DNA of 64,000 nucleotides, from positions 1 to 64,000 of the forward strand of contig NZ_JARWPM010000359.1 of the NCBI RefSeq assembly GCF_029869215.1, given 5' to 3'. Source of the DNA: Nocardia carnea (lineage in GTDB: Bacteria > Actinomycetota > Actinomycetes > Mycobacteriales > Mycobacteriaceae). Of this stretch, positions 44,349 through 54,543 are shown in pieces. The notes beneath the pieces were generated by a model. It ran no database searches, was not told where the DNA came from, and worked only from the letters and a program-made list of their open reading frames with translations. The number at the start of each line of letters is the position of its first letter. The stretch's first letter is position 1. The position numbers and the translations under genes were made by a program.

Positions 44349-44771
44349 TTACACGCTCTCGGCGGCTCTCAACTGGGCGAACCAGGTCAGGATCGACCGC
44401 TTGTAGTTCTCGGGCATGTTCAGTCCGGCGATCTCGTCCTCGGCGAACAGCCCGACCTCTTTGTGTTCGTGGGATAGGACGGGTTCGGCGTTGGTGTCCG
44501 GGTAGCAGCCGTACGTGACGATGAAGACGTGTTTCTCGGCGGCGTTGATGTAGTAGATCCACGAGTCGAGGATCGGCCCTGTGGTCACAGGCCACTGTGT
44601 TTCCTCGGTGATCTCACGGGCGACGCACTCTTCGGGGGTCTCGTCCGGTTCGATTCGGCCGCCGGGCAGTTCCCATTCCTCGCGTTCGTTCTTCAACAGC
44701 AGCACTCGGCCGTCGCGAACTGCAACGCCCTTGATCGAGATCGAGTACATGTGCGGAACGTAGCCGGTCAT
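44349..44771 (-). CDS. NUDIX hydrolase
   Basis: NUDIX-family hydrolase of 140 aa from ATG 44771. The NUDIX box reads G-G-R-I-E-P-D-E-T-P-E-E-C-V-A-R-E-I-T-E-E-T at about 37-58; the canonical Gly after the EE-x pair is Gln here. The acidic E-x-x-E-E metal site is kept. It hydrolyses a nucleoside diphosphate linked to another group, but the substrate is unknown. It is upstream of and coupled to the TPR regulator gene and diverges from the dioxygenase. Confidence 0.87.
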   Translation of the reverse strand: MTGYVPHMYSISIKGVAVRDGRVLLLKNEREEWELPGGRIEPDETPEECVAREITEETQWPVTTGPILDSWIYYINAAEKHVFIVTYGCYPDTNAEPVLSHEHKEVGLFAEDEIAGLNMPENYKRSILTWFAQLRAAESV

Positions 44772-44819
44772 GCCCGGAACGCTAGCAGCGCCAGGGGCGT
44801 ACGGCCGGGCGATCGGTGG

Positions 44820-44832
44820 TGACAATTTGTCA
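44820..44832. promoter_or_regulatory. Palindrome in the NUDIX/dioxygenase gap
   Basis: TGACAATTTGTCA is a perfect 6-1-6 palindrome in the 98-base gap between the divergent NUDIX and dioxygenase genes. It is a good candidate site for the adjacent XRE/TPR regulator and would control both operons. Confidence 0.6.
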
Positions 44833-44869
44833 GTGGACCTGTGTCGGGGGCGAGGGGGACCGTTAGCGC

Positions 44870-45616
44870 ATGTTGGTTCACTTGCAGCAGGATTGGGCGG
44901 CGAGCGTGGCGGCCGGTCTCGTGTCCGACGGAATCGCCAGGTTCGACCGTGTCAATTCCCGGTCGCAGTTCGTCACGCTCGCGGCGTCGTTGGGCCGGGT
45001 CGTGCCGCACCGGGACAGCGACAGCGACGGGATCACCACCTTGCAGAACCGCGGCGGCGTCGCCCGGCCTATGGGGTTCGGTGGCTTCGGTGCCGGCGCG
45101 TTGGCTCCGCACACAGACCGTTCCGGTGTGATCGACCCGCCGGTGCTACTGCTGGTCGTGTGCGTGCGGCGCGCCGCATCGGGCGGGGAATGCCTCGCGA
45201 TCGACGGACAGCGCGTCTACACCGATCTCGCGACTAGCGCGCCGGAGGCGGTCGAGGTGTTATCGCAGCCCCGCACAGCCTTGTTCGGCGGTGCCGCCGG
45301 GTATCTCGGTTCCGTATTCGAGCCCACCAGCGGCGGCCGGGTCCGGGTCCGGTACCGGCGGGACGGACTCGCCCAGTACTCGCCGCAGGTGACCCGCTGG
45401 CTGCCGCAACTGGAGGATGCGATCGACCGGCACACGGTGCGGTTCACGCTGGAGCCCGGCGAGGGGTACGTCCTGCACAACCACCGGTGGATGCACGGCA
45501 GGACCGCATTCACCGGTGACCGCGTCATGTACCGGCTGAACCTGAGCCCTCACCCCGAGTTCGAGATCCTCCCGGGGTTCGCGCTCCCTGACGCGGTGCC
45601 GGGGGCAGCGCCATGA
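44870..45616 (+). CDS. TauD/TfdA-type Fe(II)/2-oxoglutarate dioxygenase
   Basis: Dioxygenase of 248 aa that uses Fe(II), 2-oxoglutarate and O2. The iron triad is visible as H-x-D in APHTDRS (about 82-84) and a distal His in WMHGR (about 209). The 2-oxoglutarate-binding Arg probably lies in VMYRLNLSP (about 223-231). The length is typical of the TauD/CAS group. The substrate is unknown. The stop overlaps the next start (ATGA), opening a micro-operon of three coupled genes divergent from a NUDIX/TPR regulator operon. Confidence 0.85.
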   Translation: MLVHLQQDWAASVAAGLVSDGIARFDRVNSRSQFVTLAASLGRVVPHRDSDSDGITTLQNRGGVARPMGFGGFGAGALAPHTDRSGVIDPPVLLLVVCVRRAASGGECLAIDGQRVYTDLATSAPEAVEVLSQPRTALFGGAAGYLGSVFEPTSGGRVRVRYRRDGLAQYSPQVTRWLPQLEDAIDRHTVRFTLEPGEGYVLHNHRWMHGRTAFTGDRVMYRLNLSPHPEFEILPGFALPDAVPGAAP

Positions 45617-45915
45617 ACCACTCGATGGCGTTTGGCTGGATCGATTATGAAATCAGCCGTGCACCCGAATGGGATCGCGCCCAGATACACCGACTCGCCC
45701 GCCACCTCGGGTACCGCCTCGTGTGGCCCGACGAACGGTCGGTGCTCCGGGTGGCCGTCCAGGCACGCAACGCTGGGGCCGATCTGGTGATCCTGCCGGA
45801 ACCCGATCACCTGAGCCCGCTCGAACTCAACGCGGTCATGGATGTGGCCGATGTGGAAACCGTGATGCCGCGACTGAGTTTCGCCCGTTGGGCATTCGCG
45901 AAGGTGGGCCCATGA
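45613..45915 (+). CDS. Small protein, possibly recombinase-N-terminus-like
   Basis: Soluble 100-aa protein whose ATG lies inside the dioxygenase stop. The pattern IDYEISRAPEWDRAQIHRLARHLGYRL then ADLVILPEPDHLSPLE is reminiscent of the N-terminal fold of serine recombinases, but no catalytic serine context is evident, so it is not expected to recombine DNA. Short proteins of this look are frequent beside TPR regulators in Nocardia and related genera. Its own stop overlaps the next start. Function unknown. Confidence 0.65.
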   Translation: MNHSMAFGWIDYEISRAPEWDRAQIHRLARHLGYRLVWPDERSVLRVAVQARNAGADLVILPEPDHLSPLELNAVMDVADVETVMPRLSFARWAFAKVGP

Positions 45916-45995
45916 GCGCCGCGGTCGCGATCGGTTTCGCCCTCGCGATCGGGCTTCCGCTGCTGGTGATCGCCGCGACGATCTGGTGGCCGTGA
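45912..45995 (+). CDS. 27-residue membrane peptide
   Basis: Very small gene encoding 27 aa, MSAAVAIGFALAIGLPLL and a TIWWP end, that is, a single hydrophobic helix. The ATG overlaps the TGA of the previous gene (ATGA), the same tight linkage as between the two genes before it. This is the main evidence that it is translated. It could anchor a partner in the membrane. A terminator hairpin follows at 46042. Confidence 0.55.
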   Translation: MSAAVAIGFALAIGLPLLVIAATIWWP

Positions 45996-46041
45996 TGTGC
46001 CGATACGGCGTCGGCGGAGGGAAGCTCGATGATACGCGGTA

Positions 46042-46083
46042 CTCGAGGCCCGCCCTGTCCGCCGGATTCGGGCGGGCCCCGAG
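46042..46083. terminator. Bidirectional terminator hairpin
   Basis: Arms 46042-46055 and 46070-46083 pair at 13 of 14 positions, with core GGCCCGCCC / GGGCGGGCC. The 14-base loop lies between the micro-operon that ends at 45995 and thiC, which ends at 46092, so it can stop transcription from both sides. Confidence 0.8.
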
Positions 46084-46091
46084 AAGCTGGA

Positions 46092-47828
<1,737 letters not shown>

Positions 47829-47879
47829 GATGAAATTTTCCGCCACCGACCCTACTGTATTTTTGGCGCCGCCTCCGGC

Positions 47880-48025
47880 GGCGCGGGGTTGGGGGGCCCG
47901 GTGGGGGGGGGAATTACGACCACCCCGCCCCCCGGGGGGGCCCCCCCCCTTTTTATAAATTTTCCCCCCCCCCCCCCAATTTTTTTTGGGCCCCCCCCCC
48001 GGGGGGCCCGGGTTCGGGGCCCCTT
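47880..48025. other. Homopolymer-rich stretch, probable assembly error
   Basis: Long runs of G and C (up to about 14), T runs and A/T patches follow a natural hairpin (GCGCCGCC-TCC-GGCGGCGC, 47866-47884). The pattern differs from all other DNA in the window and resembles a collapse of low-quality reads. No gene can be read here. The thiC promoter may lie within or next to it. Confidence 0.75.
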
Positions 48026-48232
48026 TGGTCTCGAATCTTCCCTCCTCCGCTCCTCCGCTTCGCTCCCCCGCTCCGTCAGTCCAGATCCGAGACGGGCCCC
48101 GAACCATGAACGGCTGCCGAACTCGGGGCGCGCAGGTTGGTCTCGCGATGGGTCGGGGTGCGAAATGTGACATCAACCGACCCAAGTTGCCGGAATACGG
48201 CTTCCGGGGGCCGTGAGCGATAGGGTCGAACG

Positions 48233-48811
48233 GTGACGCTCTCGCATGGATCGCTGATGACCGTGGGCGAGTTCGAGGAACTCGACGCCGCAGCCCAGCG
48301 CATATCCGAGGGACTGCGGCTGGAATACCTGAACGGCCTGCTGGCCGCGAAGGCGCGACCGGACGCCAACCACAGCCGGGTCGTGCAGTGGCTGGCCCGG
48401 TTCCTGGTGCCGCGCCGCTCCGAGCTGTGGTTGTTCGCGGACCGCGGCCTGCGGGCCGGGCGCAGCGGTGGCAGCCGGGTGCGGCCGGACGCGATCCTCG
48501 CGCCCGCGTCGGCGTTCGCCGGTGAAGGTGAATGGTCGGACCCGAATCCAGTACTGATGACCATCGAGGTCACCTCCCGGGCCCAGCACACCGAACTGCG
48601 CGACCGGCTGGACAAACCGTTCCTCTACGCCGCCACCGGGATCCCGCTGTACCTGCTGATCGACCGCGGTGCCGGGGAGGTCAACATCTTCAGCGAACCC
48701 GACGACGGCCGCTACGCCGAACGCGAGACCTTCCCCTTCGGCACCGATATCGAGATCCCCGAACCACTGGGCGTCATCCTCGCCACCGACCCGCTGCTGG
48801 AGTGGACCTAG
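48233..48811 (+). CDS. Uma2-family (DUF820) endonuclease-fold protein
   Basis: PD-(D/E)XK nuclease-like protein of 192 aa. The Uma2 plan is clear: an N-terminal helical part (MTVGEFEEL, E-G-L-R-L-E-Y-L-N-G), N-H-S-R-V-V-Q at about 46, the core R-P-D-A-I-L-A (about 82-88) and I-E-V-T-S-R (about 105-110), which carry the metal acidic residues. The family is abundant in actinobacteria and cyanobacteria, and its role is unsettled. It lies just right of the anomalous homopolymer stretch and converges on xthA. Confidence 0.88.
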   Translation: MTLSHGSLMTVGEFEELDAAAQRISEGLRLEYLNGLLAAKARPDANHSRVVQWLARFLVPRRSELWLFADRGLRAGRSGGSRVRPDAILAPASAFAGEGEWSDPNPVLMTIEVTSRAQHTELRDRLDKPFLYAATGIPLYLLIDRGAGEVNIFSEPDDGRYAERETFPFGTDIEIPEPLGVILATDPLLEWT

Positions 48812-48815
48812 CCGG

Positions 48816-49631
48816 TCAGTCGCCGAATTCGGCGATCACCGGCGCGTGATCGCTCGCGCCCTTACCTTTGCGCTCCTCGCGATCGACTCCGGCATCGACC
48901 ACCGTGGCAGACAAGGCCGGGGAGGCGAGGATGAAATCGATGCGCATACCTTCCTTACGCGGGAAGCGCAGCTGGGTGTAATCCCAGTAGGTGTAGACCC
49001 CGGGGCCGGGCGCGAAGGGCCGCATCACATCGCTGAAACCGGTGTCGGTGATCGCGGTGAAGGCATCGCGTTCCGGTTGGGAGACATGGGTTTTCCCGGT
49101 GAAGAACTCGGGGGACCACACATCGTCGTCGGTGGGCGCGATATTCCAGTCGCCGACGAGAGCGGTTCTCCCACCCGGGTCCTCGGCCAGCCAGCGGGCG
49201 GCGTTCTCCCGCAGGGCCGCCAGCCAGGCGAGTTTGTACTCGTAGTGCGGATCGTTCAGGGTGCGGCCGTTGGGTACGTACAGACTCCACACCCGGACCC
49301 CGCCGCAGGTCGCGCCCAAGGCCCGCGCTTCGACGGTGGGCGTGCTGATGAGGGTATCCGCGGCGTCCCGGTCGAACCCGGGCTGACCCGGGAAGCCGAT
49401 CTCCACGTCCTCGAGCCCCACCCGCGACGCGATCGCCACACCGTTCCACTGGTTGAGCCCCACATGCGCGACCTCGTAACCGGCCTCGGTGAACCGCTCG
49501 AACGGGAACTGATCGTCCCGGCATTTGGTTTCCTGCAGGGCGAGCACGTCGATGTCCTGCCGGTCCAGCCAGGCCAGGACCCGGTCCTGCCGGGAGCGGA
49601 TCGAATTCACATTCCAGGTTGCCAGTCGCAA
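48816..49631 (-). CDS. xthA: Exodeoxyribonuclease III
   Basis: AP endonuclease and 3'-5' exonuclease for base-excision repair, 271 aa. The family motifs are WNVNSIR (about 5-11), LQETKC (about 34-39), YVPNGR (about 118), GDWNIAP (about 162-168), and a C-terminal MRIDFILASP and SDHAPV (about 236-265) with the catalytic His. The start is at ATG 49631. The preceding gene encodes the GNAT protein, as in M. tuberculosis (Rv0427c-Rv0428c). Confidence 0.95.
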   Translation of the reverse strand: MRLATWNVNSIRSRQDRVLAWLDRQDIDVLALQETKCRDDQFPFERFTEAGYEVAHVGLNQWNGVAIASRVGLEDVEIGFPGQPGFDRDAADTLISTPTVEARALGATCGGVRVWSLYVPNGRTLNDPHYEYKLAWLAALRENAARWLAEDPGGRTALVGDWNIAPTDDDVWSPEFFTGKTHVSQPERDAFTAITDTGFSDVMRPFAPGPGVYTYWDYTQLRFPRKEGMRIDFILASPALSATVVDAGVDREERKGKGASDHAPVIAEFGD

Positions 49632-49663
49632 CGAAAAATCCCTGTTCTATCGGTGGGGCGCGG

Positions 49664-50671
49664 CTACAGCGTGGCCGGGGCGCCTCCGGGGACGGCGTAC
49701 CGGTAGCTGTGGTGATCCAGGAAACCCAGTTCGCCGAAGAGTTCCAATGCCTCCACATTACCGGCCTCGACCTGCACGTACGCATGGGTTGCGCCACGAT
49801 CGTGACCCCAGCGCAGCAGTTCCCCGCAGACCAGTGCGGCCAAGCCGTGGCGGCGATGCGCGGCCAGGACGGCGACGCAGGTCAGGCCGACCCAGCGGCG
49901 GCCGTCGGCGGCGGTGGTGAGGGCGCCGCGGGCGATGGCGATCGGGCTCGGCAGCCCCAGCGAGGCGAAACCCAGCTGTCCGTCGTGCACCGCGCAGAGC
50001 ACCTCGGGCAGCGGCACGGTGGCGGTATGGCCGCTGGGTTCGTCGCCGCGGTGGCGGTGGATTTCCAGCCAGGCGATATCGGGTTCGGTGGCGATCCGCA
50101 CCATGGACGGCCCCTGGGGGAGCACGAAATTCTCCAGGTCGATGCCCAGAACCCGGGTTTCGCCCCAGCTGTTCCAGCCCGGCGGCACGGTGGCCAGCCG
50201 GTCCGGTAGGGCGAGTTGCAGCGGTAAACCCTTCGCGGCGTACCAGGCGCCGATCCGATGCAGGGTATCCGGCTCGATCCGCGCCGGGCCGCTCGAATCA
50301 CCGATGGGCACAGCGGAATTGGCGCGGCGGGTGTAACCGTGGCCGGCGCGCAGCATCCAGCCGTCGATCCAGGCGTATTCGGTGCCCGGCCAGCCGTAGG
50401 CGGCGGCGGATTCCAGCGCGCGGATCTCGGAGGTGCGAATGGGCCGCGGCGACAGCGTTTTCAACGCGACGATCCGGCCGGCCGGAATCAGCACCGGATG
50501 GCCGTCGGCGCCCATGACGGTGAGCGGATTGGTCGACATCACCTCGCCGATCACATCGGTCAGCGGTGGTTCGCTGCCGTCGGGCAGGCGGTAGCGGACA
50601 ACGACCCGCTCACCGATCGGGAGATCGGCGGCGGCGGGATGGTTCTCGGGTCCGGGCGGTTCAGTCGTCAT
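49664..50671 (-). CDS. GNAT acetyltransferase (Rv0428c type)
   Basis: GNAT-family acyltransferase of 335 aa. The N-terminal 75 residues form an Sm-like/beta domain specific to this group; the middle is a linker and the C-terminal GNAT domain (about 180-330) carries the acyl-CoA loop [10 protein letters not shown] (about 272-281) and YVQVE. It is the homologue of Rv0428c, by position (between xthA and def) and by plan. The substrate is unknown. The start overlaps the def stop by 11 bases, so the two are co-transcribed. Confidence 0.9.
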   Translation of the reverse strand: MTTEPPGPENHPAAADLPIGERVVVRYRLPDGSEPPLTDVIGEVMSTNPLTVMGADGHPVLIPAGRIVALKTLSPRPIRTSEIRALESAAAYGWPGTEYAWIDGWMLRAGHGYTRRANSAVPIGDSSGPARIEPDTLHRIGAWYAAKGLPLQLALPDRLATVPPGWNSWGETRVLGIDLENFVLPQGPSMVRIATEPDIAWLEIHRHRGDEPSGHTATVPLPEVLCAVHDGQLGFASLGLPSPIAIARGALTTAADGRRWVGLTCVAVLAAHRRHGLAALVCGELLRWGHDRGATHAYVQVEAGNVEALELFGELGFLDHHSYRYAVPGGAPATL

Positions 50672-51251
50672 GTCCGAAGGGGTCCGGGTCGCTTCCGGGT
50701 AGCCAGCTCAGGCCCGGGACGCCCCAGCCGTTGCGTTTCACCGATTTCTTCGCCGCGCGGGCGTGCCGGCCGATGAGTACGTCGATGTACAGATGGCCGT
50801 CGAGGTGGCCGACCTCGTGCTGCAGCATGCGCGCGAAGAAGCCGGTGCCTTCCACGGTGACCGGCTCGCCGTGCTCGTCGGTGCCGGTGACCTTCGCCCA
50901 ATCGGCGCGGCCGGTGGGGAACTGCTCACCGGGGACCGAGAGGCAGCCTTCCTCGTCGTCGTCGGGGTCCGGCATGGTTTCCGGGATCTCCGAGGTCTCC
51001 AGCACCGGGTTGATCACTGCCCCGCGGCGCCGCGCCACCGTGCCGTCGGCCGCCCGGTCGGGGCAGTCGTAGACGAAGAGCCGTTTGGCCACGCCGACCT
51101 GGTTGGCGGCCAGGCCCACGCCGTTGGCGGCGTCCAGCGTTTCGTACATATCGGCGATCAGCCCGGCCAGTTCGGCCGGTGATTCGGTCACCGGCTCGGT
51201 CGGACGGTGCAGGACCGGATCACCGACGATCACGATGGGCAGGATTGACAT
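50661..51251 (-). CDS. def: Peptide deformylase
   Basis: Metal-dependent enzyme that removes the formyl group from new proteins, 196 aa. The three motifs are [10 protein letters not shown] (about 45-54), EGCLSVP (about 104-110) and HEVGHLDG (about 148-155), with Cys and His ligands intact. The insertion [10 protein letters not shown] and DPDDDEEG is typical of actinobacterial Def. It is the Rv0429c homologue and overlaps the downstream GNAT gene. It acts on the ribosome exit product in the cytoplasm. Confidence 0.96.
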   Translation of the reverse strand: MSILPIVIVGDPVLHRPTEPVTESPAELAGLIADMYETLDAANGVGLAANQVGVAKRLFVYDCPDRAADGTVARRRGAVINPVLETSEIPETMPDPDDDEEGCLSVPGEQFPTGRADWAKVTGTDEHGEPVTVEGTGFFARMLQHEVGHLDGHLYIDVLIGRHARAAKKSVKRNGWGVPGLSWLPGSDPDPFGHDD

Positions 51252-51483
51252 GGTTACGAGCTTATTGGGGTGGGTGCGGCGCCGTGAAAAGGGCCTGTCC
51301 CGTCCGGCCGCGGCGGGTCCGGCCGGTCAGTGCCCGGTTTTCCGGTACGCCCGTACCGGACACGCCCGGGTGGACTCGGCAGCGGGCGACCGGGTGTCGT
51401 GGTTGAATATCGCAAGGCAGTAACACGGTGAGGCGTTCGGTCACGATTCGATCGCATCCGGTGGTAACTCGGCGAGGAGCAAG

Positions 51484-51831
51484 ATGGACGGCGCAGCAGC
51501 GCGGGATCTTTCCGCAACCCAGGGCAGTCCTTCGGCCAATACAGCGAATACGTTTCCCGAACCGGCTCATGATCCCGAAAGCGGCCTGAGCCGCCGCGAA
51601 CACGAGATCCTGGCCTTCGAGCGGCAGTGGTGGAAATACGCGGGCGCCAAGGAAGAGGCGATCCGCGAACTCTTCGCGCTCTCGCCCACCCGCTATTACC
51701 AGGTGCTCAACACCCTCATCGACCGCCCGGAAGCCCTGGCCGTCGACCCCATGCTGGTGAAACGCCTACGCCGCCTCCGCGCCGGCCGCCAGAAATCCCG
51801 CGCCGCCCGCAAGCTCGGCTTCCAGGTGTAA
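51484..51831 (+). CDS. DUF3263 protein (Rv0430 type)
   Basis: Small soluble protein of 115 aa with a conserved helical C-terminus (about 35-115): LSRREHEILAFERQWWKYAGAKEEAI, an LSPTRYYQVLNTLID helix-turn-helix-like region and a basic tail. It matches the DUF3263 family next to def in mycobacteria (Rv0430) and may be a DNA-binding protein. It diverges from def and has its own G/C hairpin after the end. Confidence 0.88.
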   Translation: MDGAAARDLSATQGSPSANTANTFPEPAHDPESGLSRREHEILAFERQWWKYAGAKEEAIRELFALSPTRYYQVLNTLIDRPEALAVDPMLVKRLRRLRAGRQKSRAARKLGFQV

Positions 51832-51835
51832 AACC

Positions 51836-51853
51836 CGCGCGCGCCAGCGCGCG
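51836..51853. terminator. Possible terminator hairpin
   Basis: CGCGCGC (51836-51842) and GCGCGCG (51847-51853) form a 7-bp stem with a four-base loop right after the DUF3263 stop. No T-run follows, and the next gene starts 30 bases on, so it may only attenuate transcription. Confidence 0.5.
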
Positions 51854-51883
51854 AAAGACACCTCAACCGCTAGGCTCGGGCGG

Positions 51884-52456
51884 GTGAGCAACTCGAACGC
51901 TGGCTCCGGTGGACCGCCGCTGCGTGCGACGGCAATGGTTCTGATCGCGCTGTCGATCGTTTTCGCCGGTCTGGGCGCGATGTCGCTGTCGAGCGCGGAT
52001 TCCGATACCGCCGAGGACGCCGGGTCCACCTCGGCCGCCGCCGCGCCGACCGCCCCGCGTCTCACCACGAGCCTCGCGGCGCCGACCACGGCCGCGGCCG
52101 GCTCGACCTCGGCGGGTGCGACCACCACCGCGGGCGCCACGACCACCACCGCGACGACCTCGGCATCCGCCGGTGCGGTGGACCGGGCCACGCCGATCCG
52201 GGTGCTGAACAACAGCCTGGTCGCCGGTCTGGCCGCCACCACCGCGAACGAACTCACGGCCAAGGGCTGGACCAACACCTCCACCGGGAACTACGCCGCG
52301 ACCACGCTCGCGGCCACCACCGTCTACTACGGCGACACCCCCGCCGACAAAGCCGCCGCCGAAGCGGTGGCCGCGGATCTCGGTGCCACCACCGCGCCCA
52401 TGGTCCCCGGACTGGGCGACGGTTCCGGGGTGGTCGTCGTGGTGACCGGTAGGTGA
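51884..52456 (+). CDS. LytR_C-domain envelope protein (Rv0431 type)
   Basis: Exported 190-aa protein from GTG 51884. One membrane helix (about 15-33) is followed by an Ala/Thr-rich linker (about 40-95) and a C-terminal LytR_C domain (about 100-190; ATPIRVLNNSLVAGLAATTANELTAKGW). This is the plan of Rv0431 (tuberculin-related peptide, VirR) next to sodC in mycobacteria, which affects envelope vesicle release and lies in the cell wall. The order Rv0430-Rv0431-sodC is conserved here. Confidence 0.9.
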   Translation: MSNSNAGSGGPPLRATAMVLIALSIVFAGLGAMSLSSADSDTAEDAGSTSAAAAPTAPRLTTSLAAPTTAAAGSTSAGATTTAGATTTTATTSASAGAVDRATPIRVLNNSLVAGLAATTANELTAKGWTNTSTGNYAATTLAATTVYYGDTPADKAAAEAVAADLGATTAPMVPGLGDGSGVVVVVTGR

Positions 52457-52581
52457 ACCCGGCGGCCGGAGGTCGGGGGCGTCCCGGGCGGATGCGGCGG
52501 GCGTGGCATCATCGTCTGCGTCGAACGATCGTTGTCGAAACGCTCTACCCGTAAACTCGGTACTCGTAAAGGAGTTCCCTG

Positions 52582-53283
52582 ATGGCACCGTCCTCATCTC
52601 GTCGCCCGTCCTGGCGGAGCGTGACCCCGGTGCTGGCTGTCGCGGCTTTCGGCCTCGTTGCCTGCACGAACAGCCAGGAGTCCAGCGACGTACCGGGAAC
52701 CACTCCGCCGGTGTTCACCTCTTCCCCCGCCCCCGCCGGCGAGGGTGAGCACGGGGAGCACGGTGGGCACGGCGAGGAGCAGGAATCCCCGGCCGGTTCG
52801 GGCACGGAGGTCGAGTTGAAGTCGCCCAGCGGGCAGTCCCTGGGCACCGCCAACTTCACCGAGGACGGCAACCACCTGCGGGTCACGGTCGACGCCACCG
52901 GCCTGACCCCCGGTTTCCACGGCCTGCACATCCACCAGGAAGGCAAATGCGAAGCCAATTCCGCGCCGCCCGCCGGTGGCGCGCCCGGTGACTTCCTGTC
53001 CGCCGGTGGGCATCTGCAGGTCGGCGGTGCCACCGGACATCCCGCCAGCGGGGATCTGACCTCGCTGCAGGTGCGCGAGGACGGGCACGGCTACCTGGTC
53101 ACCACCACCGACAAGGTCACCATGGCCGATATCCAGGGCAAGGCGATCATCATCCACGCCGGCTCGGACAACTTCGCCAATATCCCGGACCGCTACACCC
53201 GCCCGGGTGGCACCGGCCCGGATGAGCAAACGATGAGCACCGGTGACGCGGGCGGCCGGGTCGGCTGCGGCGTCATCGGGTAG
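52582..53283 (+). CDS. sodC: Secreted Cu/Zn superoxide dismutase lipoprotein
   Basis: Periplasmic or surface enzyme that removes superoxide, 233 aa. The lipoprotein signal ends in L-V-A-C (about 27). A His-rich linker ([10 protein letters not shown], about 52-66) may hold or deliver metal. The core (about 75-230) shows [13 protein letters not shown] (copper ligands), [18 protein letters not shown] and [10 protein letters not shown] (zinc side), and GRVGCGVI with the disulfide Cys. Active-site His and Asp are present as far as can be read. It is the Rv0432 homologue. Confidence 0.94.
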   Translation: MAPSSSRRPSWRSVTPVLAVAAFGLVACTNSQESSDVPGTTPPVFTSSPAPAGEGEHGEHGGHGEEQESPAGSGTEVELKSPSGQSLGTANFTEDGNHLRVTVDATGLTPGFHGLHIHQEGKCEANSAPPAGGAPGDFLSAGGHLQVGGATGHPASGDLTSLQVREDGHGYLVTTTDKVTMADIQGKAIIIHAGSDNFANIPDRYTRPGGTGPDEQTMSTGDAGGRVGCGVIG

Positions 53284-53308
53284 CTGTCGACCCGCGACGG
53301 AGGCGTGT

Positions 53309-54454
53309 ATGGGTGGGGCACGGATCGACCCGGTACCTTTTCGTGGCTCACCCCGGCCGACCATCGGCATCGAATGGGAGATCGCCCTCGTCGACAAGAC
53401 GAGCCGCGATCTGTCCAATACCGCCGCCGCCGTTTTCGATGCGGTCGGTGAGCTGCGGGCGCACGACGGCACCCCGCAGGTCACCAAGGAACTGCTGCGC
53501 AACACCGTGGAGTTCGTCACCGGGGTGCACGACAGCGTCGGGGCCGCGGTGCAGGATCTGTCCGGCACCATGGACACCGTGCGCCGGGCCGCCGACGGGC
53601 TCGGGGTGGATCTGTTCTGTGCCGGGACACATCCGTTCGCGCAGTGGTCCACCCAACAACTCACCCGCACCGAGCATTACGACGAGCTGATCGAACGCAC
53701 CCAGTGGTGGGGCCGGCAGATGCTCATCTGGGGTGTGCACGTACACGTGGGAGTTTCGCACCGGGAGAAGGTTTTCCCGATCCTGAACTCACTGCTGCTG
53801 TCCTATCCGCATCTGCTGGCGCTGTCGGCGTCGTCACCGATGTGGTCGGGTTCGGATACCGGCTACGCGAGCAACCGGGCCCTCATGTTCCAGCAGCTAC
53901 CGACGGCGGGGCTGCCGTTCCAGTTCGAGAACTGGACCCAGTTCGAGCATTACGTGCACGACGAGATGAAAACCGGTGTGTTCGAACAACTCGGCGGTAT
54001 GCACTGGGATATCCGGCCCGCTCCGAAATGGGGCACCATCGAGGTGCGGATCTGCGACGGCATCTCCAATCGCGGCGAACTCGCGGCGCTGGCCGCGCTC
54101 ATCCACAGCCTGATCGTGCATCTGGACGAGCGGGTGGAGCGCGGCGAAGACCTGCCGACCCTGCCGCCGTGGCATGTGCAGGAAAACAAATGGCGTGCCG
54201 CCCGCTACGGGTTGGACGCCATCGTGATCGTCGATTCCGACAACACCGAACGCCTGGTCACCGAAGACCTCGACGATCTGCTGAACCGCCTCGAACCGAC
54301 CGCCCGCCGCCTCGGCTGCGCCGACGAACTCGCCGCTGTGGCGGATATCCCACGCCGCGGTGCCAACTATCAACGCCAGCGCCAAACCGCCGCCGCTGCC
54401 CAGGGCGATCTGGTCGCGGTCGTCGACGCCCTGGTCCGCGAGCTACGCGAATAG
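53309..54454 (+). CDS. ybdK: YbdK-type carboxylate-amine ligase
   Basis: Glutamate-cysteine ligase family 2 (YbdK) enzyme, 381 aa from ATG 53309 behind GGAGG. The start includes T-I-G-I-E-W-E-I (about 16-23), and the core has VHVHVG (about 147), SASSPMWSG (about 177) and QFENW (about 210). It would form a gamma-glutamyl amide bond with ATP. Its partner substrate is not certain; the mycobacterial homologue (Rv0433) is at the same place. The gene lies 25 bases after sodC and may share its transcript. Confidence 0.92.
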   Translation: MGGARIDPVPFRGSPRPTIGIEWEIALVDKTSRDLSNTAAAVFDAVGELRAHDGTPQVTKELLRNTVEFVTGVHDSVGAAVQDLSGTMDTVRRAADGLGVDLFCAGTHPFAQWSTQQLTRTEHYDELIERTQWWGRQMLIWGVHVHVGVSHREKVFPILNSLLLSYPHLLALSASSPMWSGSDTGYASNRALMFQQLPTAGLPFQFENWTQFEHYVHDEMKTGVFEQLGGMHWDIRPAPKWGTIEVRICDGISNRGELAALAALIHSLIVHLDERVERGEDLPTLPPWHVQENKWRAARYGLDAIVIVDSDNTERLVTEDLDDLLNRLEPTARRLGCADELAAVADIPRRGANYQRQRQTAAAAQGDLVAVVDALVRELRE

Positions 54455-54543
54455 ACGACCCGGCACCCCGGCCCCCACGGGGGTTCCACCTCCTGTTCAA
54501 CAGGCCATAGGTATGCCGTTCACGTGCCGTTTACGATGGGCGG

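Noticed and set aside
40533-46000. Integrative element or prophage
   Set aside because: No integrase, excisionase, relaxase, tRNA target or flanking repeats were seen, so only an accessory region is claimed.
47880-48060. Reading the homopolymer region as a gene or a repeat element
   Set aside because: The runs produce poly-Gly/Pro frames on both strands, and the sequence is unreliable.
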